Below, piece by piece: positions 11,631-22,518 of a stretch of DNA of 64,000 bases. Under the pieces are notes generated by a model. That model saw only the letters and a list, made by a program, of their open reading frames with translations, was not told the origin of the DNA and searched no databases. Where the stretch lies: NCBI RefSeq assembly GCF_018139145.2, contig NC_059478.1:36249001-36313000 (forward strand), given 5' to 3'. The position numbers and the translations under genes were made by a program. Each line of letters begins with the position of its first letter. Positions within the stretch are counted from its first letter, which is position 1. This DNA comes from Gymnogyps californianus (taxonomy: Eukaryota; Chordata; Aves; Accipitriformes; Cathartidae).

Positions 11631-12654
11631 CAAGTGCACTGGGAAGATGCCTCAGCCCAGCCGTACCACCGCTGCATCACTTGCATTGAAATCTCGGCAT
11701 CCATTTGGCAGCCCCGTGACCTCTACCTGACGGGGGTGACAGGAAGAAAAGGACCTTTATATTTGCTCTTTTATGTTGCAAATGCCTTGACCTTTATAAT
11801 TAGTTTGATCACGTGACAAAGTTCTGCTGGAAGTTTGAACACTGAATCAAAGGGTGGCATAAATACCTGCTAAAAAAGCAGATACACATCAGAAGGCGAA
11901 TAGGACTGGCTTAACAACAGCACCACATTGCTGCTATCTGCCTCACCAAAGTCACAGCAGATGTTGTGTCCCCAGTGGCTCTGGGAAGAGAGGCTGGCGT
12001 TTCCCCCAAAGAACCACTAAATAAACAAGCCAATCACATGGCAAAAAGTTTTGTTGCTTAAATGTCTGTTTCTTATTTCAACTCTGTTTATTCCTTACAC
12101 CCACATTTTCCCTAAAGCGTCATGGTTCGCTAAAACACAATTCCTAGGCTCAAAACCACAGAAGAGTGTTTGGGACCTGACCACTTTTGGGACGATTTAT
12201 GGCGAAGTTATTGTGCCAGACGGGGGGCAAGAAGGCAGCAGGCGGGAAGCAATGAAGAACGAGGGCTGGCCAGTGTTTTGGGCCAGAGCTATGAACAGCG
12301 AGAGCCTTCGTGTCGGCTCTTGAGCTGGGAAAGCTGGTCCTTCTTCTCCCCAGGCTCAACAAATAGACATCAATCACTTTCAGGCTTGACAGTGCCTTCT
12401 AGGAACTTGTAAATAACTGAAAGGAAAACAAAGCAATCCAGTTAAGATTTTTTTTAAAACAAAAGATCAAGCTAATTTGGGCCATGGTAGGGGAGCTGCC
12501 TGACTGCTCTGTGCTCCTTATTTCTCTTCTTTGCTCTCTTTGCACTGTGACATTGAGCTTCACCCATCAACTTGGAGATGCCTCTTCCTCAGGTCCTTCG
12601 GGCTGGGTCCCTCAGATGGTAACCAGGTGCCAGGCTGGCACAGAGGGCAAGAGC

Positions 12655-12687
12655 CTTCCTCCTCCTCCCCTTCCTCCTCCTCCTCCA
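12655..12687. repeat. CCT-rich microsatellite
   Basis: Imperfect (CCT)n with one CCCCTT interruption. It produces a poly-Pro/Glu/Gly-like translation depending on strand and frame. Confidence 0.85.
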
Positions 12688-13415
12688 GAACAAATAGTAG
12701 TTGAGAGCATTTTTTTTTGTCCAAAACCTGTAGCACAGGAACACTTTTTACTTGCTTGAGAAAACTGAGCAATAGCTCTGGAGAAAGAGCAGGAAGGATG
12801 ATTTGGATTTGGGACAAGGAGACAGACCTCCATCCAACCCCCCCGCCCCGTGAGGAATCGGTCGTACGTAAGCTGACGGCTGTGCTACGGCTCTGTGCGT
12901 CATGAGGCTGATGCTCTGTTTAACTGCAGCTATCAGTCATTTCCTTGTTACAACCTTTTCTGCATGCCGACACAGAAATGCACCTGAAGCAGCAGGCCTG
13001 CTGTGGAGTGCGGGTAAAAGCAAAAGCTACGACATTCAGAGGAAAGGGGACAGCGAGGTGGGATTGATCCTATTACCTGTCCCATCCTGGCTCCCGTGAA
13101 CGGGGCTGCTGAGCCGGCCTTTCAGGGAGCACACATTCCCATCCATGCAGGGATGAGGAAGGGCGTCTGGTCGCAGCGAGACCTGACCACAAATTGGTCT
13201 TGTTTTTCCTCTGCTTATGCGTGTGTAGCAAGATAGCTGTTACAAATCTTGAAAGAAACTGTTAAAACTAATTTTTATTATGCTATATGACTTAGAAAGC
13301 TACGCAACCGCATTTTAAGGAGGTTATAAAGTGAGAGAGGTAGCCTAGAGGCAGAAAAATAATCTAATCAAGGTACACAATAGAAAAGTTAATTAAGGAG
13401 CCTTGTAGGCCTATA

Positions 13416-13757
13416 GTGGCCTTCTATGACGGAGTGACTACATCAGTGGACAAGGGAAGAGCTACGGATGTCAGCTACCTGGACTTCTGTAAGGGCTTTG
13501 ACATGGTCCCCCCCAACATCCTTCTCTCTAAATTGTGGACATATGGATTTGATGAGTGGATTGTCTGGTGGATGAGGAATTGGTTGGATGGTCGCATCCA
13601 GAGAGTAGTGGTCAATGGCTCAATGTCCAGACGGAGATCGGTGACAAGTGGTGTCCCTCAGGGGTCCATACTGGGACCAGTACTGTTTAATATCTTCGTC
13701 AACGACATAGTGGGATCAAGTGCACCCTCAGCAAGTTTGCAGATGACACCAAGCTGA
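13416..13757 (+). pseudogene. CR1 ORF2 reverse transcriptase fragment, frame 1
   Basis: This is the palm region of the CR1 ORF2 polymerase, which copies LINE RNA into DNA at a nicked target site. The open frame starts without an ATG (GTG at 13416, with TAG just upstream), because the element is truncated here. It reads through [10 protein letters not shown] and the SGVPQGS...LFNIFVNDI block. Known CR1 copies have a few more bases between the NDI codons and the following segment; the sequence here fits a 4-nt loss near 13709. That loss throws the FADD catalytic box into the next frame, and this frame then runs out at 13757. The endonuclease domain is missing. Confidence 0.93.
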
Positions 13758-14398
13758 GGGGTGCAGTTGACACGCCTGAGGGACGGGATGCCATCCAGAG
13801 GGATCTGGACAAGCTCGAGAAGTGGGCCCAGGTGAACCTCATGATGTTCAACAAGGCCAAGTGCAAGGTCCTGCACATGGGTCAGGACAATCCCCAGTAT
13901 CCATACAGGCTGGGGGATGAAGGGATTGAGAGCAGCCCTGCGGAGAAGGAGTTGGGGGTACTGGGGGATGAAAAGCTGGACATGAGCCAGCAATGTGCGC
14001 TCGCAGCCCAGAAAGCCAACCGTATCTTGGGCTGCATCACAAGAAGCGTGACCAGCAGGTCGAGGGAGGGGATTCTGCCCCTCTACTCCGCTCTGGTGAG
14101 ACCCCACCTGCAGTACTGCGTCCAGCTCTGGAGTCCTCAGCACGGGAAAGACATGGACCTGTTGGAGCGGGTCCAGAGGAGGGCCACAAAACTGGTCAGA
14201 GGGCTGGAGCACCTCTCCTATGAGGACAGGCTGAGAGAGTTGGGGTTGTTCAGCCTGGAGAAGAGAAGGCTCCGGGGAGACCTTATTGCAATGAGGGTGG
14301 TGAGGCACTGGCACAGGTTGCCCAGAGAGGTGGTAGATGCCCCATCCCTGGAAACATTCAAGGTCAGGCTGGACGGGGCTCTGAGCAACCTGATCTGA
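13715..14398 (+). pseudogene. CR1 ORF2 reverse transcriptase C-terminus, frame 2
   Basis: After the frameshift, homology continues in this frame: FADDTK (13736-13753), then a thumb-like region with [20 protein letters not shown], and a C-terminal region with [19 protein letters not shown] and the [13 protein letters not shown] block. It ends at a stop near 14396. Between LIA and MRVVRHW it lacks 47 residues that are present in the minus-strand copy at 26537-26677, with no change of frame. No functional product is expected. Confidence 0.93.
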
Positions 14399-14487
14399 TT
14401 GAAGATGTCCCTGCTCATGGCAGGGGGGTTGGACTAGATGACCTTTAAAGGTCCCTTCCCACCCAAACCATTCTATGATTCTATGAT

Positions 14488-17400
14488 AAAGGAAATGGCT
14501 TAATCGACAGCATCGCCACGCGCTCGCCGCAGCCCCCAGCCGCCCCCCGGCCGGGGGGTCAGCCGTGCCCTCCCGGGGCGGTTGCTGCTGCAGCAAGGTG
14601 GATCCCAGCCCCGCTGGCTGGGCTGCGGTGCTGGGCGGCTGCTGGCAGCAGCTCCAGGGTGGCCAGAGGGGCCTCAGAAATGCCAGAGTAACGAGGGAGG
14701 GTCCTCAGGGCTTAATATTTCCTAATCACACATTCTGTTGCTGTTTAATGTTGCTCCATGACTGACCCCCTGATGCACGAGCATTGCGTTTTCTCCGCTG
14801 TCATCCATGAAGGGCTTCTTCTCTGCTCTCCCAGCTTGGGCTGCTCTTAATTCACCTAAGCCAAAACTGGCAAAAAAATGGTGCAACACTAGAAAATGGT
14901 TTCTCATTGATCTGATTTAGACAATTTACTCTTCTGCCGCTTTTTTTTTTTTAACAGACGCCCTTGAAACTAGCCTCACCATAGCAACACACTTCATTAA
15001 AGCAGATTGTAAATCAACCTGATCTGGCAAAAGTGAATACACAGTGCTGGTCCTTAAACTTGCAACAGGGATTCACTCGGGTTCATCTCCCAAAACCACA
15101 GCGAAATGATCAGGATTTTAGAGATGCTCATCAAGTGAACACGGCGAGGGAGGAATGCAGATGCTGCTGCTGTCTGGATGCTTGTCCAGGCTGTGCAGTG
15201 CATGGAGAGGAGGTGCGGGGACGGGGCGCTGGTGTGGCTGTCCCCTGTCCCCTGTCGCTCAGCCCATCCTTTCCTCCCTCATCCCCCAGAGCCGGCCGCC
15301 TCTCGCCCCGCAGGGGAAGTTTTGGTGATCCCATCGGACCGGGCACGCGTGACACCCGCTGAACTCCTGCCCCCCGTCCCATGGCCAGAGCAGCTCGTAC
15401 CAGACGACGCTCCCTTCTCCCTTCAGTTTTTCATCCAGGACTAAAGCCCGCAATTGTGTGTTCGGAGGATGTGAGCTTCCATAAGAACCTGAGAAATTAA
15501 GTTTTCCGCATTATTTCATATTCACCCTGGGTAATTAGAAGTTTGCCTCGTATAAGTAACGACATACTTTCCTGCATTTGAATTTGACATTTTCGGGAAT
15601 TCTTTGTGAATTATTCAGAAAACAGAAGTGGAGAGAGGCCATAGAAGTCATAGGCCGATGCACGAGGAGGAAAAGACTCATCTCTTTCTAAGTCAAACAG
15701 TTCGGAATACAGGAGATGCAAGAGAGGAGTCAAACGGCGGTTACATACGGTATCTGGTCATCAGGTCAAACAGCAATTAAAGCTGTAAAACCTTTCAACG
15801 AAACAGAGTGCTTTTACCTCCAGAGCTGCAGCGGCTTTTGCTGCAGACGGTACCCAGCTGTGGCCCCCATTGACCCGGCAGCAGGCTCTGCCGCCGCCAC
15901 TTTGGGTTCGTATGGTCAAAGTGTTCACTCTGATGGTTTTTAAATTTCTGTTTCCAAACACAGCTCCAAAATCATTCCTAAGCCTATGTAATGAAAGTAG
16001 AACATATTAACATGCACATAAAGTTTATTTTATTTTCTTGGTGAATTTCCTCTAGTATGTTCTGGTACTTCCCTGGTCATTTTACAGGCATTTTCACAGT
16101 TCATTTTATGTTTTTTCTTCACAAACCTCTCTCTGCTTTGAAGAACGAATAAAACATTTTTATTTTTAATTCATATGGATCCGATCTCCCAATCTGAATG
16201 CAAAACCAAGGATTGCATACTGCTTGACGTCTCTCTGTCTTTTTCCCCTCATACCCTCTTTCACGCACGGGACAGTGCCACGCCACACTCAGCTCCAAGC
16301 AGTTCAGCTGTCTTTTGCTATTAGTTGGTAAAACAGACCGGACAATAAGGGCGCTGCACGAACCTAAACACAGCAAATAATTATCGTATCACATCATAAC
16401 TCAGGGTAATTAATGAGAGCTGATTTGTGGAAAAGGTCATGAGGAGAAGAAAGACGTTTCACAGGAAGAATATACATTACGATCATCTTCAGTATTATGG
16501 AAGTGGCGGCTTCAGGGTTCAAATTAAGACGTTAGCGTTTGCTGCTCTCACTCCCCAACAGCTGCGCTCCTGTAAACGTGAGAGTTAAGGGGAGCTTGGT
16601 CACAGCGGTGCGAGGAGCATCAGCCACTTCTCAGCTGGAATTAGGACGTGAATAGCCACGCTCAATCCCTCCCTCCTCGCTGCCGGGGCTATGGTTGGAA
16701 GCCCTCCCGCTGCAGAGCGCACTTGGAGGGGTCAGGCTGCTGGGGGACACGGCCGTGGGTCGGCTGGTGCTCTGCCGTGTGGCCTCTGCCCCAGGGAAGG
16801 GTGTTCCTAAAGGCTGGTCCCCGCAGAAATGCGTAGAACAATTAGCTCAAATCGTCTCTTAACCCAAGCTAGCTGTCATTTAAGTTCTGCGTTGAGTCCT
16901 GTTCAGCATGCAAGTGGTCTATGTCTAGTTTAGGTTAATCTTATTCCATAGTAAATTATATTTTATGGTACCACTTTACGAAGCTGACGAGCTTTAGGAT
17001 TTGTACTTGAAGGGCTGGAAATTGCATTTCGTTGCTTTGGCCTTTTCTGCTGTCTTTGTGGAAAAAAGAGTTGACATGATTAATCTTTAACTGAAAATTG
17101 AACTTTAACTTCAGAAATCCTCAAAATAAAGTGTTAAATCAACTTATTTTACATTTCCAATAGAATACCTATCCATGGAAGTGTTAAGTGCAAAAATGAT
17201 ATGAATAGAAAATCTTAGGCATCTTTAATTCGCATGTAATTCAGAAATAGGGAAGTCACATTATTTACTATCAGGCAGTGCCCAAAGCCACATTTCCACC
17301 TGATGTTTTGCTAAAACTAGATTTTTTAGGACCTCATGATATCACATTTTGTAACTGAGACTTGAAGGAATTTTTCACATTTGTGTTCCAGGCTCAGGGC

Positions 17401-20400
17401 TATTTTTAGAGGATTTTCTGAACTTAATTTTTCTCCCAAATTATTCTTGAAATTTTTGCATACCATACCAGGACATCTCCTTCGAAAGATGTTCTGTCCC
17501 AAAATAATGGAAGCATTTAAAAAAAGTTCTGTTGTCATAGGGATGAATGCTCTAAACAGGGATACGTCAAAAACAGTTGGATCAAATTGTTATGTTAATA
17601 GGATTTTTTAAAGTAATTAGATCACAAAGATGCTTTTGTCTTTTCTCATTCAGAGCATAGTGTGACACGGCTAAACAAATTATTGTGAAAATAATAACTT
17701 GTTTATTTTAATCAGATATTGTCATTGGAATACTTTATCAGTTATCTTACAATTTTCAGTCGTGTTCACACTGCAGAATTATCTCACTTGATTCTTATCA
17801 ACTCTGATTAATCTAATTTTCTGGGCATTTCACTGCTGATCAGCTGAAACTGTGAGTTTGCTTTGATAACATAGCTGAAGAGAAAGCCAAGCTTTGAAGG
17901 GGATCTTCTGCTGGATTAAAATGCAGATTTGTGAGAAAGTCCCATTTGAACCTGCTAAAAAGAAAAACAATTTCCTTTTTGACAGTTGCCTTTTCTTCTC
18001 ATGTTGTTTTTATGTATCCAGAAGACTTTCTGTTGCTGTGAAGATTTCTGGTGCTTCTGCTGGTGAAGTGCTGGTGCATCTCCCAAGCCTCCCGTCCGAG
18101 CCGCGGGTCTGTTTGCACGGTCAGGATTCTCCACGGCTGGGTTGCCTGGGGAGGCTCTGGCTGGGAAAACATGCCAAATGCTGAGTGTGGGATTGCTACC
18201 TGAAAGAAGAAAAGAAGTCGCTTATTTGTGAACTAGTGTAAATGTGTCTTGGAGAAGTAAGTTTCCCTCTCCATATTTCCTTTAGGATGGTTGAGTTGCC
18301 TGGGAGATATGTAGGGTGCTACGGAGGCAGTCTTCAACAGGGGTGGAGAACAGAAACAGATTTAAAATAGTTTTGAGCAAACAGTAGTTTTTTCAGCTCT
18401 GTAGCCAAACGAGAAAACCTGGCTTAGGTTGAAGTGAAATAGATCTGCTTCACTTTGGATGAATTCAGAAGACTTCATATCATTTACTTTTTGATTAAAT
18501 CATTTTCTCTTGCTTTAATTCACAGCAAAAAGTCAGCAAAAAAACTTCTGCGATGAAAAAGAAAGATTCACTTGTAACATACGACCTGATAGATTACCTG
18601 ATCACAGGCATCTCCCGTGCTGCTGCATTCAAGAGCTCCTTGCACAGGAGGTGGGTTCGTACACATAGTTTGCATCATGCTCTCCTGTCAGCGCAGAGTA
18701 CAGGGATTGTAGAGATTGCGGAGATGAACTGGCATTTTCTGCGCTGGTTGTCCTGAAATGACCAGACCCTGCCCAGAGTAACTAGGCGATGTCCCACATC
18801 TTTCCACTGCCCGGGGGCTCGCGGGAGCTGGGCTCGCTGGTCCTGGAAACGTACCCAAATTCTGCCTTTGTGGGCACTTGCAGAGGTTTGGGGGTTTTCC
18901 CTGAGGCTGCCACAACAGTCCCAGTTTTGATCAGCGCAGCCCTGGAGAATTTCCCCCAGAGCACAGAAATCTATTCAAGAAGAAAAAATGTGTGTCTTTC
19001 CCCCCGCCACATTATTCAGGTAACGTCATTGGTTTATGGGCAGAAAATAACACCAACGTTTAGCACCTTTGTCTTTTCTTATCGTTGTGGTGCGGATGAC
19101 ACAGCATGTCCCTACCGGCCCCAGGTGCCAGGGTCCCCTCCTCTGTCTCTGTTTTGCCTGTTTTCACAGTGAGTCTGCTCTAGCGCTTGCCCTGCAAAGC
19201 ACTGGATCCTGTTTTGCTATTTTTGGCACCAGTTTGCAGGCTCTGGAGGGGCTTTTGACAGATGACTCTTTTTTTCAGGGTGAAAAATGGACCTGCTACC
19301 ATCGTAGCATGATGAAACACATCGTAGCACACAGCCCAGTCTAAAACCTGACTGAAACCAGCAGGGAAGAAACACAAAGTGGGATGCCACAGAGACACAA
19401 ATTTCAGAGCAAAAAAGTAAGCACGTGTAAAGAAACAAAGACATGCAAGACAGCAGGTGCCTTCGAACACTGAAATCTTCACGCACCCTTGGCATGGAGA
19501 GGCAGGTATCAGGGCATGACTGGGTGTCTTCCAAGTCCTCTGCTTTATTCCTCTGTGCACAACTCAGGCTAGCAGAGCGCGAGGCTTTGAAGCTGGGGAA
19601 AGCCACTGCTACCCGGGACTGATGAAGATGTTAAACTGAGAGATGCCTTTTCTAGACCGAGTCTTCTGATCGTTGGGCTGAAACATGAAGGAAGGGGGTA
19701 GCACGGTGCTGGGACCATGGCAAAGGTGCTGGCTTTAGAGGAGTGGTGCATGCTCTGCCTGAATCTGTTCTCTGCACCCCGAAGCAATGATAGCACCTTA
19801 GCTTGGGAAACAAGTGGAGTTCAAAGATAAATCTTTTTATTTAATATTTCCTCTGAGCAAGAGGTGGGCGCGGACTACCTGCCCAAGAGACCAAGGGAAG
19901 AAAACTCACACCTTCTGCCTTTCCCAGCAGATGGCTGCACTCCAGGGCAACTTCTCAATGCCTTGTCTGCAATCATAGTAGCTTGATCAGATTTGCAAAA
20001 CTGTTAGATTAATCCCTGGAAACAGGTCTCAACAAAACTTGAATGAAAACCACTGTCCTTATTCATCAGTGCTTTGAATCCCTGCAACCTTGCAAGGTTG
20101 GAATTGTGTCCAGCCCTCAGCATTGCCTCAGACTGTTTTTTCTCACCACTGGAATTTGTCATTTTGAAAGAATTCTTGGTATGGCATGGACAAACCTGAT
20201 CTTTCCACCTTACGCTTGGTCATTTGGGAACCTTACTGCATTTATAACAAATTTTTTCATATTCAAAGATGCTGTATTTATTCATTTATTTATTTTGCTC
20301 TCTGTGTAGAAATCCATGTGCTCCACTCACTCACTCTTGCTTATCCAAAGATGTAATCGCCTGCATACTGGTTACAGCTTTATAAAGCTGCTACACTGAG

Positions 20401-22079
20401 GATTTTCAGCACAAAGGAATTTTGTACCAGAAGATACTGGGAGACTGGAGTCTGCTAGCAAGAAGTTACATCACCATTTAAAAACATGAAAATAAGATTT
20501 ACTTTCGACTTAACAAGAAAAACATCAACACTGAAGCTGAAAATGTGCCTTTGAAGGGCTGTCAGCCGCACTGTGCTTGGTGAGCATCCCAAAGAGCACG
20601 GGACACCCGGGGACCACGGTGCTAGCCTCATCGTGCCGGGGCCGGTCAGTCAAAACCCAAACGCTTGTTGTAGAAACCCTCCGTCCATCCCGGGGCCCGT
20701 GGGACTCGCCGCGGCGGGAGGCAGAGGGCAGTGCCTGGTGCCTGCGGGGCACGGTGTCAGGGATAAGCACCTTTTCTTCCCGAGTAACGCAACCGAAGGA
20801 GCTGGCACATGAATAAATCACTCAGTGGCCACCCGTGGGGTACAGCAAGTGAAACAGTGTGCTATGTTTTCTTTGTGAGATAAAAGACAAATTAGCAAAC
20901 CGTTCGAGGCTGGTTTTAAAGATATAAATCAGGTGTCTGGAAGGGAGTGCCTGGTGCCACGCAGTGTCAAAGCCTCATGTGCTGCTGCCATGAGAGACCG
21001 CTCACCCGCTGCTTTGCGGAGACATCTGCTGCTCCCTCCCATCGCTGCCACAGGACCTACGGGCATAGCTGTGACACACCACCCGGCGTACGGGACAGCA
21101 ACTGCCGTCAACAGTTGGAGCTGGAGATAACAATAATTTTGCGGCGTTCTGCCTCCAAGACCCTGTAACTCTCCGTTAAATGCACAGGGGCTGCAGGTGC
21201 TCGGTGTGTGCAGAGGTTAGCCGCAGATGGGACCTGCACACCCTTGGCCGGCTCCAGCACTGACACCATCATGAGTCTGAATGAGAGGGGACCTGTAGAA
21301 AGTTCTATTATTATGGTTATTAAAATTTGAAGACTCCTGATGTGCAATGGTGCGGTTAGTGTATGGGTAGCTTGTCAGCACAAGGCACCTACTGCAACTA
21401 CACATCAAAACACATAGATCAGCTAACAATGAGGGACAGGAGGAGGAGGAGAAGGATGGTCTTTCCATGTCCCCTGTGTGATGACAGGTAGTCTGAACAT
21501 GGGTCCTTGGTATTTCATGTGCACAGCAATACTCGGATAATAAAAAAAGCCCTACCAGTTCGGAGGCAAGCTTGGAATTGCTGTGTATGTGGTAAATTCT
21601 CAGTTTTGCTTTATTAGCCATGCAAGATTTACGGAGAGCCTGAAAACACCATTATTGTCTGTGATGTTCTGATGGCACCATTAACACAATATTGTAAAAA
21701 CTGCCCTACAGTATAAACTGTAGATTGTTATCACGCAGTCACCATAAATCTGCTCATTTTGCAAACTGGTTTGAAGAGCTGGAGATTTCCCGTTCCACTG
21801 GAGAAAACCTGTTTTCTGTCGGAGTATCTCCACGGCAAATCTGACTTGCTGCTCTCTGTTCAGCATCTCTAAAGTACAAACAGCTCCATAAATCTGCTTT
21901 GTGGGGGGATTTTTTTGTTTGTTTGCTTTTATTTGCCTTTTGAATGTAAAGGTTTCTGGGGTGAAATGGGCTGGCTGCTGGCTCGGGGAGCGGAAAGCCA
22001 GACTGGGGCTTGTGCCTCCTAGAGACCAGCGTTGTCCTCCTGCCCACACTGATGGGCTCTTGAACGGCAGCCAGAGCAA
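14488..22079. other. No recognisable gene; long non-coding stretch
   Basis: Directly after the CR1 end there is a short GC-rich patch (14510-14660), a T12 run (14941-14952) and then mostly AT-rich DNA. About 17590-17880 is AT-rich, with several TAATC/GATTA-like words that could suit a regulatory element but prove nothing. About 18790-19170 and 20580-21090 are GC-richer, with short frames on both strands and no domain. I see no transposon body, tRNA or RNA gene. Confidence 0.55.
21438..21452. repeat. Short (AGG)n tract
   Basis: About five AGG units within a purine-rich stretch; simple slippage repeat. Confidence 0.7.
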
Positions 22080-22490
22080 TTAGCACGTGTTGGCGAAAAT
22101 GAGCGCGCGGCGCAAGATGGCTAATGCGCAAGAGAAGTTTTCTGCGGAGCAGGAGGAAGCAGGACAGGGACGGATGCAGCCTGACCTTCAGCCTTTGGTC
22201 AAAACACGCGCTCCAATCGATTGCCACCGCACGCTGTGCTCTGGTTTGCTCCGAGCAATCGCTTTTCTGGAGCATTTTGGAGATGCTGCTAGCACTGGTG
22301 GGAGAAAGCTGCTGAGCAACGGTCTTCTGGGGGAGGCCGAGGAGGAGAGGCGAGGGCGGCGCGGTCTGCGCTGCCCGGGGGCACAGCCGAGGGGACGGAG
22401 CCCCCGCGCCGGTGCCCTTCTCCCGGGACGATCGGGGCACGGTCATGCCAGGGCTCAGTGTGCCCACGCTGGGAGAGCAACTGCCTGCCA
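22080..22490 (+). promoter_or_regulatory. CpG-rich, promoter-like patch
   Basis: A cluster of motifs common at CpG promoters lies at the left edge: a CACGTG E-box (22084-22089), a GC-rich GCGCGCGGCGC stretch (22102-22112), AAGATGGC, which fits the YY1 core (22114-22121), and TAATGCGCAAG, loosely like an NRF1 half-site (22122-22132). CpG density stays high to about 22440. The ATG inside AAGATGGC (22117) has a good start context and opens a 133-codon frame ending at 22518, but the translation (Ala/Arg/Gly-rich) matches nothing I know. I call it promoter-like and do not claim a gene. Confidence 0.25.
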
Positions 22491-22518
22491 AGCAGCCCGC
22501 TGCAGCACGAGAGCTTAA

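Larger units (their letters stand above)
10456..13413. other. No recognisable gene
   Basis: Mixed non-coding DNA. It contains a TTTC microsatellite (11595-11630) and a CCT-rich tract (12655-12687), but no domain, RNA gene or transposon that I can recognise up to the CR1 5' junction near 13414. Confidence 0.6.
13414..14487 (+). mobile_element. CR1 LINE, 5'-truncated, internally deleted
   Basis: This copy holds the second half of CR1 ORF2 and the 3' end. In order it shows a reverse transcriptase block with [10 protein letters not shown] (near 13475-13504), [15 protein letters not shown] (near 13646-13690), the catalytic FADDTK box (13736-13753), a long C-terminal segment, and a 3' untranslated tail ending in ATTCTATGATTCTATGAT (14470-14487), the diagnostic CR1 terminus. 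The 5' truncation is the usual result of incomplete reverse transcription in this clade. Two lesions are visible: a frameshift near 13709 and a 141-bp in-frame deletion at 14290/14291, mapped against the copy at 26342-27183. The copy cannot move by itself. Confidence 0.96.
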
